Shown here piece by piece: positions 1-6,820 of a DNA stretch of 14,585 nt (position 1 is its first letter; each line of letters opens with the position of its first letter). The position numbers and the translations under genes are program-made. The notes under the pieces are model-generated. The model had not been told where the DNA came from, did not search any database, and saw only the letters and a program-made list of their open reading frames with translations. The DNA comes from GCA-2724215 sp015660315 (lineage in GTDB: Bacteria > Latescibacterota > UBA2968 > UBA8231): assembly GCA_029941315.1 (NCBI GenBank), contig JAPYQE010000158.1, forward strand, positions 1 through 14,585. Direction: 5' to 3'.

Positions 1-125
1 ACGGTCTCGACTTTATGCTCGGTTATGGCGACGTGACCGTCTTTATGCACGATGTGCTATATGGGGTGCGCAACGGAGTGGTGGAGACGGAGTGGGCGAT
101 CGCGGGGCGCGGGAAGCTACAATAG
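1..125 (+). CDS. 3' end of an unidentified protein-coding gene (partial)
   Basis: An open frame enters from the left edge, with the first complete codon at 3, and ends at TAG 123-125, giving the last 40 residues of a protein. The fragment contains GYGDVTVFMHDVLYGVRNG and ends in GRGKLQ. I do not recognise the family. The GDVxVF..H......N pattern faintly recalls the C-terminal part of phytanoyl-CoA dioxygenases, but the position where those enzymes keep their second histidine is a tyrosine here, so I do not make that call. Codons are rich in G (gtg, ggg, gag), unlike the next genes. It is separated from the monooxygenase gene by 155 bases containing that gene's own promoter, so it is probably a separate transcription unit. 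Confidence 0.5.
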   Translation, partial: GLDFMLGYGDVTVFMHDVLYGVRNGVVETEWAIAGRGKLQ

Positions 126-216
126 AGAGTTTATCCCAGTTTCAATCTATCGCACCTCTTCCCCTCTCCTTCTTTTTAATTGAAAATCTCAAAACCATAC
201 CCACCGCCAAACCTCC

Positions 217-245
217 TTGACGTTCCACCTCCAGGTTAGTATAAT
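217..245 (+). promoter_or_regulatory. sigma70-type promoter for the flavin monooxygenase gene
   Basis: TTGACG at 217-222 (five of six matches to TTGACA) is followed after exactly 17 bases by a perfect TATAAT at 240-245. Transcription would start near 252, giving a leader of roughly 30 bases that carries GGAG at 269-272, 8 bases before the ATG at 281. Hexamers, spacing and position all agree, making this the best promoter match in the window. The rest of the 126-280 gap holds a pyrimidine-rich tract (about 155-178) and no hairpin I could find. Confidence 0.72.
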
Positions 246-280
246 GGCCCTGCCTGTCCACCCCCACTGGAGCAAAGCCC

Positions 281-1363
281 ATGAAACTCGGCACCTTCAT
301 GATGCCCCTGCACCCCCCCGAAAAAGACCGTACCGCCTGCTTTGAAGAAGACGTCGATTTCATCGTCCGCGCCGACCAACTCGGCTACACCGAAGCCTGG
401 ATCGGCCAACACCACACCGTCGCCTGGGAACCCATCCCCTCCAACGACCTCTTTATCAGCCACGTTCTGCCGCAGACCAAGAACATCCGCTTGGGCACCG
501 GCGTCTCCATCATGCCGCAGCACCACCCCGTCAATGTCGCGGTGCGCTTGGCCTTTTTGGACCATCTGTCCAAAGGCCGCATCAACTGCGGCTTCGGACA
601 AGGCGGCGTAGCCACCGACTGGGGCCTCTTCGACCTACCGGACCCCAAAACCCAAGGGCTGATGACGGTTGAAAGCATCGACATGGTGCTTAAACTCTGG
701 CAGGAAGACGCGCCCTTTGATTTCCAGGGAGATTTCTACCATATCAAAATTGAAGCGCCGCAACCCGAACTGGGCATCGGCGAACTGCTCAAGCCCTACC
801 AGCAACCGCACCCACCCATCGGCATGAGTGTGATCAGGGGCGACTCGATGGCTGCAACAATGGCCGGCCAACGCGGCTACTTGCCCATCAGCACCAACCT
901 CGTCGCCGCCTCGACGCTGACCCAGCACTGGCAGACCTATTCGGCCGGGGCCACCGACGCCGGCCTGCCCGAGCCGCAACGCACTTTTTGGCGCATCTCG
1001 CGTAGCATTCTCGTCGGCGACTCCGAGCAACAGGCTTGGGATTACGCCCTCGACCCCCAAAGTACTTTTAACCGCGCCTTCGAATACCTGATCGCCGTGC
1101 TCTCAGGCGCGCAAATGCTACATATAATGAAACACGATGAGTCTGTAGCCGACGCGGAAGTCACACCCGAGTACCTGATCCGCAATCTCTGCATAATAGG
1201 CGACACCAAATCATGCGTGCAGCAGTTGGAAGCATTGTGGCAAACGACCGGCGGTTTCGACACGCTATTAATGATCGCGCACGATTGGGACGACCGACCG
1301 CTGTGGGAACGTTCGATGGCTCTGCTGGCCAACGAGGTCGTGCCAAAACTGCCTTCAGTCTAG
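281..1363 (+). CDS. LLM-class (bacterial luciferase-like) flavin-dependent monooxygenase
   Basis: A 360-residue protein of the luciferase-like monooxygenase superfamily. These are TIM-barrel enzymes that use reduced FMN or F420 and oxygen to oxidise small organic substrates. Visible family signatures are the N-terminal strand MKLGTFMMPLHPP (1-13), GYTEAWIGQHHT (35-46), IRLGTGV (69-75), PQHHPVNVAVRLAFLDHLSKGR (79-100), and the PYQQPHPPIGM segment (172-182). The MPLHPP opening is typical of the branch often annotated as limonene 1,2-monooxygenase or alkane-type monooxygenase. The actual substrate cannot be read from sequence. No signal peptide is present, so it should be cytoplasmic, and the length is normal. 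The start is supported by GGAG 8 bases upstream and the strong promoter at 217-245. No flavin reductase gene lies beside it, so reduced flavin must come from elsewhere. It converges on the VOC gene. Confidence 0.9.
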   Translation: MKLGTFMMPLHPPEKDRTACFEEDVDFIVRADQLGYTEAWIGQHHTVAWEPIPSNDLFISHVLPQTKNIRLGTGVSIMPQHHPVNVAVRLAFLDHLSKGRINCGFGQGGVATDWGLFDLPDPKTQGLMTVESIDMVLKLWQEDAPFDFQGDFYHIKIEAPQPELGIGELLKPYQQPHPPIGMSVIRGDSMAATMAGQRGYLPISTNLVAASTLTQHWQTYSAGATDAGLPEPQRTFWRISRSILVGDSEQQAWDYALDPQSTFNRAFEYLIAVLSGAQMLHIMKHDESVADAEVTPEYLIRNLCIIGDTKSCVQQLEALWQTTGGFDTLLMIAHDWDDRPLWERSMALLANEVVPKLPSV

Positions 1364-1366
1364 TGT

Positions 1367-1729
1367 CTAGACTCGATTCGAGATCTGAAAGCGATGGCCC
1401 TCGGGGTCGGTGCCGTCGCAAAGCAGTAAATCACCGAAGGTCTGAACCTCATCCATTTGCGCACCGCGCCGTACCAATTCCTGTTGCACGGCCCCTACGT
1501 CTTCCGCATAAAACACGATCTTATGCGGAGCAGCCGGGCTGCCTGTTGGGCCATGCGCCCCATGCGCTTTGTGAAAGGCCAGTCGACAGCCGCCGGCATC
1601 AAGCTCGACCCATTCATCGGCGGCTAAATCGCTTTTGATCGGGCTCAGATCGAACATAGCACGGTAAAAATCCGCACACTTCTCGACATCGGCGACAAAT
1701 ACGATAACGCGTTTCATTGTAGCAATCAT
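1367..1729 (-). CDS. VOC-superfamily (glyoxalase/bleomycin-resistance fold) protein
   Basis: A small cytoplasmic protein of 120 residues with the repeated beta-alpha-beta-beta-beta pattern of the vicinal oxygen chelate fold. The first half contains VIVFVADVEKCADFYR and LAFHK; the second contains HKIVFYAEDVGAVQQELVRRG and the typical ending CDGTDPEGHRFQISN. Family members are glyoxalases, extradiol dioxygenases, epimerases or drug-binding proteins. Possible metal ligands are His53, His69 and Gln115, but the usual histidine on the first strand is a valine, so activity as glyoxalase I is doubtful. The start ATG (1727-1729) was chosen because GGGAGG lies 5 bases upstream. The frame stays open to another ATG at 1786, which would add 19 residues with no family match. 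It is convergent with the monooxygenase, stop codons 3 bases apart. Confidence 0.82.
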   Translation of the reverse strand: MIATMKRVIVFVADVEKCADFYRAMFDLSPIKSDLAADEWVELDAGGCRLAFHKAHGAHGPTGSPAAPHKIVFYAEDVGAVQQELVRRGAQMDEVQTFGDLLLCDGTDPEGHRFQISNRV

Positions 1730-1862
1730 CAGGTCCTCCCACGGGTAATGGCCATTGCAGTCCGACAGGCCGTAAAAATCCCACATAAATAAAACTGATG
1801 TAAACGCTAATTCAACGTACTTCCATTCTCATTCGCCACATCCTCTCCCAATCGATTACCTT

Positions 1863-1870
1863 ATTATAAT
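1863..1870. promoter_or_regulatory. palindromic ATTATAAT box, candidate -10 element in the divergent intergenic region
   Basis: The 8-base palindrome ATTATAAT gives a perfect TATAAT on the plus strand (1865-1870) and another on the minus strand (1868-1863). Read rightward it would start transcription near 1877, just ahead of the structured element and about 160 bases before the importer operon. Read leftward it lies about 135 bases from the VOC start. Neither direction has a recognisable TTGACA at 16-18 bases, so if used it is weak or depends on an activator. I saw no better promoter for the importer operon in 1730-2039. Confidence 0.35.
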
Positions 1871-1890
1871 TGGCGTGAATCTCTGAAGTG

Positions 1891-1992
1891 CCGAAGGGCT
1901 GGTTGAGGGTATCCCCGTAGCGGATAACCCCCTTCGGAGCAGCCCAGGGATGGGCTGCGAGAATGAGCAAAGGGGATGCCCTCGACCAGCCC
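1891..1992 (+). repeat. Long inverted-repeat / RNA structure element ahead of the importer operon
   Basis: Arms 1896-1916 and 1972-1992 (21 bases each) are inverted repeats. All 21 positions can pair as plus-strand RNA: 19 Watson-Crick and 2 U-G wobbles (1904 with 1984, 1910 with 1978). On the minus strand the same two positions would be A-C mismatches, which favours a plus-strand transcript. Inside lies a perfect 8-pair hairpin, GCAGCCCA 1939-1946 with TGGGCTGC 1951-1958 and a GGGA loop. A competing fold is also possible: CCGAAGGG 1891-1898 with CCCTTCGG 1930-1937, enclosing GGGTATCC 1907-1914 with GGATAACCC 1922-1930 (one bulged A). It shares bases with the first arm, so the two cannot form together. 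No T-run follows the right arm, so it is not a simple terminator. It may be a regulatory leader or a dispersed palindromic repeat. Confidence 0.7.
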
Positions 1993-2039
1993 GTACGCCC
2001 CATAGCCTAACCAAATACTCACTCCCTACCCGAGCATCT

Positions 2040-3860
2040 ATGCGCTTATCTATATTCTACCTCTGCATCCTCTGCTTCTGCAATACCCCGGTCTTCGCCG
2101 ACTCCATGGTCTACCGCACTCACGCCCTGACCCTCTACGGCGACCCGCAATACCCGCCCAACTTCACCCACTTCGACTATGTCAACCCCGATGCACCCAA
2201 AACCGGCGAAATCCACCTTTCCGCCATCGGCACCTACGACAACCTCAACCCCTTCATCCTCAAGGGTATCGCCGCCGCCGGCTCGCTATTGCTCTACAAC
2301 CGCCTCTGCACAAAATCCAAGGACGAGCCCTTCACCGAATACGGCCAGCTCGCCAGCCAGATGCAAATGCCCGTCGACCGCTCGTGGGTCATCTTCGAAC
2401 TGCACCCCGAGGCACGTTGGCACGACGGCGTACCCGTGACCGCCGCCGATGTGGTCTTTAGCTTTGAAATCTTCACGACCAAAGCGATCCCCTATTTTCG
2501 CAGCGCCTACGCCGATGTCGACACCGTCTTTGCCATCGACGAGCACCGGGTCAAATTCACTTTTACCGAAGGCATTAACCGTGAGATGCCGCTCTTGGTC
2601 GGCCAGTTGCGCGTCCTGCCCAAACACTATTGGCAAGACCGTGATTTCAGCGCGACGACTCTCGAACCACCCCTGGGTAGCGGCCCCTACAGGATCGCCG
2701 AGTTCGAAGCGGGCCGTTCGATCACCTACGAGCGCGTCGACGACTACTGGGGCCGTGACCTGCCCGTGCACAAGGGCCGGCACAACTTCGACCGCATCCG
2801 CTACGAGTATTATCGCGACCGCACCGTCTCGATCGAAGCCTTCAAAACCGGGGGTTACGACTACCGCTCGCTGGCCAACTCAAAAGAATGGGCTAACGAC
2901 TACGCGGACTTTGCGCCCATCGCCGAAGGCCGCATGATCAAGGAATTGATCCCGCATCAACTGATCCGCGGCATGCAGGGTTTTGCCTTCAATACTCGCC
3001 GCTACAAATTCAAGGACCCGAAAGTGCGCCAAGCCCTCGCCTACGCCTATGACTTTGAATGGACCAATCAAAACCTGTTCTACGGGCTCTTCACTCGCAG
3101 CAAAAGTTATTGGGGCAATTCTGATCTCGGCGCGTCGGGCCTGCCTGAGGGCGCGGAACTTGCAATACTAGAAGAATACCGCGGCCAGATCCCGGACGAG
3201 GTTTTTACTACAGAATACATCCCGCCCAAAACCGACGGCTCGGGGCAAAACCGCGGCAATCTGCGTACGGCGAAAAAGCTCCTAGCCGCAGCCGGCTGGA
3301 AAGTTGTCGACGGTGTACTGCGGCATTCTGGGACCGGCGAGGTCATGCGTTTCGAGTTCCTGCTCGGGTCCTCGACCTACGAACGCATCCTAGGCCCCTT
3401 TATACAAAATCTCGAACGACTCGGTATCGAAGCCACTATTCGCACCGTCGACTCGGCGCAATACCAGAACCGCGTCAAGGATTTCGACTACGACATTCTT
3501 ATCGCCTCCTGGGGCCAGACCTTGTCTCCAGGTAACGAACAACGCAACTTCTGGTCGAGTAAAGCGTCTCAATCGTCCGGTAGTCGCAATTACACTGGAA
3601 TCGAGGACCCGGTAGTCGACGAACTGATCGAACGCCAGATCGCCGCCCCGGATCGTAAAACACAGGTCGCCATAACCAACGCCTTGGACCGAATCCTGCT
3701 CTGGGGGCATTATGTGATCCCCGGATCGCATAGCCGCTCGTACCGCATGGCCTATTGGAATAAATTTGGCCGCATGCCCGAACCGCCGAAAAACGGCCTC
3801 GGTTTTCCCGACACTTGGTGGTGGGACGCGGAAACGGCCGCAACATTGCAATTCAAATGA
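2040..3860 (+). CDS. YejA-like periplasmic solute-binding protein, first of a tandem pair (SBP_bac_5 family)
   Basis: The receptor subunit of a peptide-type ABC importer, 606 residues. The signal peptide is MRLSIFYLCILCFCNTPVFA with probable cleavage before DSMVY; no lipobox is seen, so the product should be free in the periplasm. YejA hallmarks follow in order: HFDYVNPDAPK (44-54), SWVIFELHPEARWHDG (115-130), LEPPLGSGPY (208-217), DYWGRDLPVHKGRHNFD (235-251), the FAFNTRR and VRQALAYAYDFEWTN segments, and a C-terminal TWWWD. E. coli YejA has matching motifs throughout. The ATG at 2040 was chosen because it opens the signal peptide; ATG 1950 in frame would add 30 unrelated residues and lies inside the palindromic element. 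Only a weak GAG (2032-2034) precedes the start. Its stop overlaps the next gene by ATGA. Residues 561-564 read PGSH where the second copy has PHWY. Confidence 0.92.
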   Translation: MRLSIFYLCILCFCNTPVFADSMVYRTHALTLYGDPQYPPNFTHFDYVNPDAPKTGEIHLSAIGTYDNLNPFILKGIAAAGSLLLYNRLCTKSKDEPFTEYGQLASQMQMPVDRSWVIFELHPEARWHDGVPVTAADVVFSFEIFTTKAIPYFRSAYADVDTVFAIDEHRVKFTFTEGINREMPLLVGQLRVLPKHYWQDRDFSATTLEPPLGSGPYRIAEFEAGRSITYERVDDYWGRDLPVHKGRHNFDRIRYEYYRDRTVSIEAFKTGGYDYRSLANSKEWANDYADFAPIAEGRMIKELIPHQLIRGMQGFAFNTRRYKFKDPKVRQALAYAYDFEWTNQNLFYGLFTRSKSYWGNSDLGASGLPEGAELAILEEYRGQIPDEVFTTEYIPPKTDGSGQNRGNLRTAKKLLAAAGWKVVDGVLRHSGTGEVMRFEFLLGSSTYERILGPFIQNLERLGIEATIRTVDSAQYQNRVKDFDYDILIASWGQTLSPGNEQRNFWSSKASQSSGSRNYTGIEDPVVDELIERQIAAPDRKTQVAITNALDRILLWGHYVIPGSHSRSYRMAYWNKFGRMPEPPKNGLGFPDTWWWDAETAATLQFK

Positions 3861-5719
3861 TTTTCTTGCTCACTAAAATTCGGAAAACGACAACTATGTA
3901 TATCGCACTCTCCCTAGCCTTCGCGGTCTTGGCCGCGCCACCGCTGCAAGCTGAAAACTACGTCGGCCACGGCATTTCGCTCTACGGTGAGCTAAAATAC
4001 GGCGCCGACTTCGCGCATTTCGAATACGCCAACCCCGCCGCGCCCAAAGGCGGCACGTTCGTCCTGGGGGCAAGGGGCTCCTTCGACAGCCTCAACCCCA
4101 ATATTCTCAAGGGCATCACCCCGCCGCGCATAAGTCAGCTGATCTACGATACGCTTACCGAGCACGCCGGTGACGAGATCTTCTCCGAATACGGCCGGCT
4201 GGCGGAAAGCGTCGAAATCCCGGACGATTATTCGTGGGTAATCTTCACGCTGAGGAAAGAGGCGCGTTGGCATGACGGTCAACCAGTGACGCCTGAAGAC
4301 GTGATCTTCACACTAGACATACTCAAGACCAAGGGGCATCCCTATTACAACAGCTACTACGGCGATATCGAAAAGGTTGAAAAGATCGGCGAGCACCAGG
4401 TCAAAATGACGTTCGGCGAGGAAATGAACAAAGAGCTGCCACTGATCGCCGGCCAACTCTCGATCCTGCCCAAACACTACTGGGAAGGCAAGGATTTTGC
4501 CGAGACCACGTTGGAACCGCCCTTGGGGAGCGGGCCTTATAAAATATCCGCGGTCGAAGGCGGTCGTTTCGTCACCTATGAACGCGTCACCGACTACTGG
4601 GGCCACGACCTGCCCGTCAACAGGGGCCGTTATAATTTCGACCGCATCCAATTCGATTTCTATCGCGACCAGACCGTGATTATCGAGGCGCTCAAAGCCG
4701 GTAATATCGACTACCGGCGAGAAAGCTCGTCTAAGGACTGGGCGACCGCCTACGAAGTGTCCGCCGTCGCCGAAGGCCGCCTGATCAAGGACCCGCTGCC
4801 ACACCAGCGCGCCTCCGGCATGCAGGCTTATTGGTTCAACACCCGGCGCGACAAATTCGCCGACGCCAGGGTACGGCAAGCCCTCGGTTACGCCTTCGAT
4901 TTCGAATGGACCAATAAGAACCTCTTCTACGGTCTTTACCAGCGCACCACGAGCTATTTCGCCAATTCCGAGCTGGCTTCTGAGGGATTGCCGCAAGGCC
5001 GAGAACTCGAGATCCTCGAAGCTTACCGGGGCCGCGTCCCGGATGAGGTCTTCACCGAAGCCTACGAGCCTCCCAGCACCGACGGATCGGGCCAGATCCG
5101 CACGAATCTGCGCGCGGCCACAAAACTGCTCGACGCAGCGGGCTGGAAGATTGTCGACGGCGTACTCACGCATGAAGAAACGGACGCGGTGATGGAAATA
5201 GAAATCCTGCTCTATACCGCTTCGTGGGAGCGCATCGTCGCACCGATGATTAGCAACCTCGAGCGCCTCGGCGTAAAAGCGGCGATCCGCACCGTCGACC
5301 AAACGCAATACCAGAACAGGGTCCAGGACTACGACTACGACTTTATCGTCGGCGTATTAGGGCAGAGCCACAGCCCGGGCAACGAGCAACGCAACTTCTG
5401 GACCACCGCCGCCGCTGACGAACCGGGCAGCCGCAACTGGGCCGGTGTCAAAGACCCCGTCGTTGATGAGTTAGTCGAACGCGTGATCCAGGCCTCTAGC
5501 CGCACCGAGCAGTTAGCGACAACCCGCGCCCTCGACCGCGTCCTACTCTGGGGCCACTATATCGTCCCGCACTGGTACAGCGACAAGTTCCGCGTCTTGC
5601 ACTGGGACAAATTCGGCAAACCCGCCTTCTCCGCCCCCTACACCGGCGACTACTTCGTCATGCCCTATACCTGGTGGTACGACGAAGATAAGGCCGCGCG
5701 GCTGGAACAGGGCGACTAG
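3857..5719 (+). CDS. YejA-like periplasmic solute-binding protein, second of a tandem pair
   Basis: A 620-residue SBP_bac_5 protein closely related to the gene before it: in a hand-aligned 69-residue block (residues 208-276 of the first copy) 47 positions are identical. The signal peptide has basic residues in MIFLLTKIRK, a hydrophobic core around MYIALSLAFAVLAA and probable cleavage after LQA (about residue 32). Motifs shared with E. coli YejA include HFEYANPAAPKGG, LEPPLGSGPY, DYWGHDLPVNRGRYNFD, the DFEWTNKNLFY segment, PHWY (571-574) and TWWYD near the end. The start at 3857 overlaps the previous stop (ATGA), suggesting translational coupling, and supplies the positive n-region. ATG 3896, with GGAAAA 8 bases upstream, is the alternative and would give 607 residues. 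The role is binding of a peptide or modified peptide and delivery to the YejB/YejE channel. Confidence 0.92.
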   Translation: MIFLLTKIRKTTTMYIALSLAFAVLAAPPLQAENYVGHGISLYGELKYGADFAHFEYANPAAPKGGTFVLGARGSFDSLNPNILKGITPPRISQLIYDTLTEHAGDEIFSEYGRLAESVEIPDDYSWVIFTLRKEARWHDGQPVTPEDVIFTLDILKTKGHPYYNSYYGDIEKVEKIGEHQVKMTFGEEMNKELPLIAGQLSILPKHYWEGKDFAETTLEPPLGSGPYKISAVEGGRFVTYERVTDYWGHDLPVNRGRYNFDRIQFDFYRDQTVIIEALKAGNIDYRRESSSKDWATAYEVSAVAEGRLIKDPLPHQRASGMQAYWFNTRRDKFADARVRQALGYAFDFEWTNKNLFYGLYQRTTSYFANSELASEGLPQGRELEILEAYRGRVPDEVFTEAYEPPSTDGSGQIRTNLRAATKLLDAAGWKIVDGVLTHEETDAVMEIEILLYTASWERIVAPMISNLERLGVKAAIRTVDQTQYQNRVQDYDYDFIVGVLGQSHSPGNEQRNFWTTAAADEPGSRNWAGVKDPVVDELVERVIQASSRTEQLATTRALDRVLLWGHYIVPHWYSDKFRVLHWDKFGKPAFSAPYTGDYFVMPYTWWYDEDKAARLEQGD

Positions 5720-5722
5720 CGC

Positions 5723-6820
5723 TTGGGAGCTTACCTACTCCGCCGACTGCTCTTTATGATACCGACGCTCTTCGGCATCATGACGGTCAATTTTCTTATC
5801 ATCCAGGCCGCTCCTGGCGGCCCAGTCGAGCGCACCATCGCCGTAATCCAGGGCTTCGGCACCGACGCTACTGAACGCGTCAGCGGTTCGGATATGGGCG
5901 AGGTCATGGACAGGGCCCAGAGCAGCGAACTCAATAGCAAATACCGCGGCGCCCAGGGTCTCGACCCCGAGCTGATCGCCGAGTTGGAGCGCATGTACGG
6001 CTTCGACAAACCGCTGCATGAGCGCTATTTCCAGATGATTGGCCAATATTTGCGCTTCGACTTCGGCGAGAGCTTCTATCGGGACCAGCGGGTCGTCGAC
6101 CTAGTCAAAGAAAAGATGCCGGTCTCGATCTCGCTCGGCCTGTGGACCACCCTGCTAGTTTATTTTATATCGATTCCCTTAGGTATCGCCAAGGCCGTGC
6201 GCGACGGCTCGCGTTTCGATGTCTGGACCTCGGGGGTCGTCATCATCGGCTACGCCATCCCCAGTTTCCTCTTCGCCATCCTGCTGATCGTGGTCTTCGC
6301 CGGCGGGCACTATCTCGACTGGTTCCCATTGCGCGGCCTGACCTCCTCCAATTGGGAAGAACTGAGTTCGCTCGGCAAGATCGCCGACTACTTCTGGCAC
6401 CTCGCCCTGCCCATCACCGCGATGTTGATCGGCGGTTTCGCCGGGCTGACGCTATTGACCAAAAATTCTTTCTTAGACGAGATCAACAAGCTCTATGTCA
6501 CTACCGCGCGCGCCAAGGGACTAAGCGAAAACCGAGTGCTCTACGGTCACGTCTTCCGCAACGCGATGCTGATCGTCATCGCCGGTTTTCCCGGCGCCTT
6601 TATCGACATATTCTTCACCGGCGCGCTGCTCACTGAAATCATTTTTTCTTTAGACGGGTTAGGGCTATTGGGTTATGAGGCCGCGATCGGCCGCGACTAC
6701 CCCGTGATGTTCGCCACGCTCTACTTCTTCACGCTGCTGGGGCTGCTGATGCAATTGGTCGGTGACCTGACCTATACGCTAGTAGACCGGCGCATCGATT
6801 TCGAAAGTCGCGAAGTATGA
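5723..6820 (+). CDS. yejB: YejB-like ABC importer inner-membrane permease
   Basis: First channel subunit of the peptide importer, 365 residues against about 364 in E. coli YejB, with near-identical stretches. These include the N-terminus GAYLLRRLL, the QAAPGGPVE segment, GLDPELIAELERMYGFDKP (79-97), PVSISLGLW (133-141), IPLGIAKAV, and GYAIPSFLFAILLIVVFAGG (176-195). The cytoplasmic loop that contacts the ATPase reads YVTTARAKGL......HVFRNA (258-281). About six hydrophobic segments are visible, the first at residues 9-29. The start codon is TTG (5723-5725), supported by AGGG at 5709-5712 and by the exact match of MGAYL to the family N-terminus. It begins 3 bases after the second binding-protein gene and overlaps yejE by four bases. 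Naming rests on recalled family sequence. Confidence 0.95.
   Translation: MGAYLLRRLLFMIPTLFGIMTVNFLIIQAAPGGPVERTIAVIQGFGTDATERVSGSDMGEVMDRAQSSELNSKYRGAQGLDPELIAELERMYGFDKPLHERYFQMIGQYLRFDFGESFYRDQRVVDLVKEKMPVSISLGLWTTLLVYFISIPLGIAKAVRDGSRFDVWTSGVVIIGYAIPSFLFAILLIVVFAGGHYLDWFPLRGLTSSNWEELSSLGKIADYFWHLALPITAMLIGGFAGLTLLTKNSFLDEINKLYVTTARAKGLSENRVLYGHVFRNAMLIVIAGFPGAFIDIFFTGALLTEIIFSLDGLGLLGYEAAIGRDYPVMFATLYFFTLLGLLMQLVGDLTYTLVDRRIDFESREV

Noticed and set aside
1365..1382. Small palindromes GTCTAGAC and CTCGA-T-TCGAG at the convergent gene ends
   Set aside because: The arms are too short and the loops of 0-1 base cannot form a stable terminator hairpin.
1891..1992. Structured element as SRP 4.5S RNA, tRNA or an intrinsic terminator
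   Set aside because: It lacks the conserved SRP apical sequence and any tRNA cloverleaf landmarks, and no T-run follows the right arm.
1812..2003. Minus-strand open frame of 63 codons across the intergenic region
   Set aside because: It lies over the inverted-repeat element, whose palindrome by itself creates open frames on both strands. It has no convincing ribosome binding site and matches no family I know.
1950..2039. Upstream in-frame ATG for the first binding protein
   Set aside because: It would add 30 residues unlike a signal peptide ahead of an obvious one, and the ATG sits in the loop and stem of the palindromic hairpin.
4313..5308. Long minus-strand open frame (331 codons) inside the second binding-protein gene
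   Set aside because: It is antisense to a gene with clear family motifs along its length, and its translation has no recognisable domain; it arises from GC-biased codon positions. The same applies to 6772-7614 and 7425-8219.
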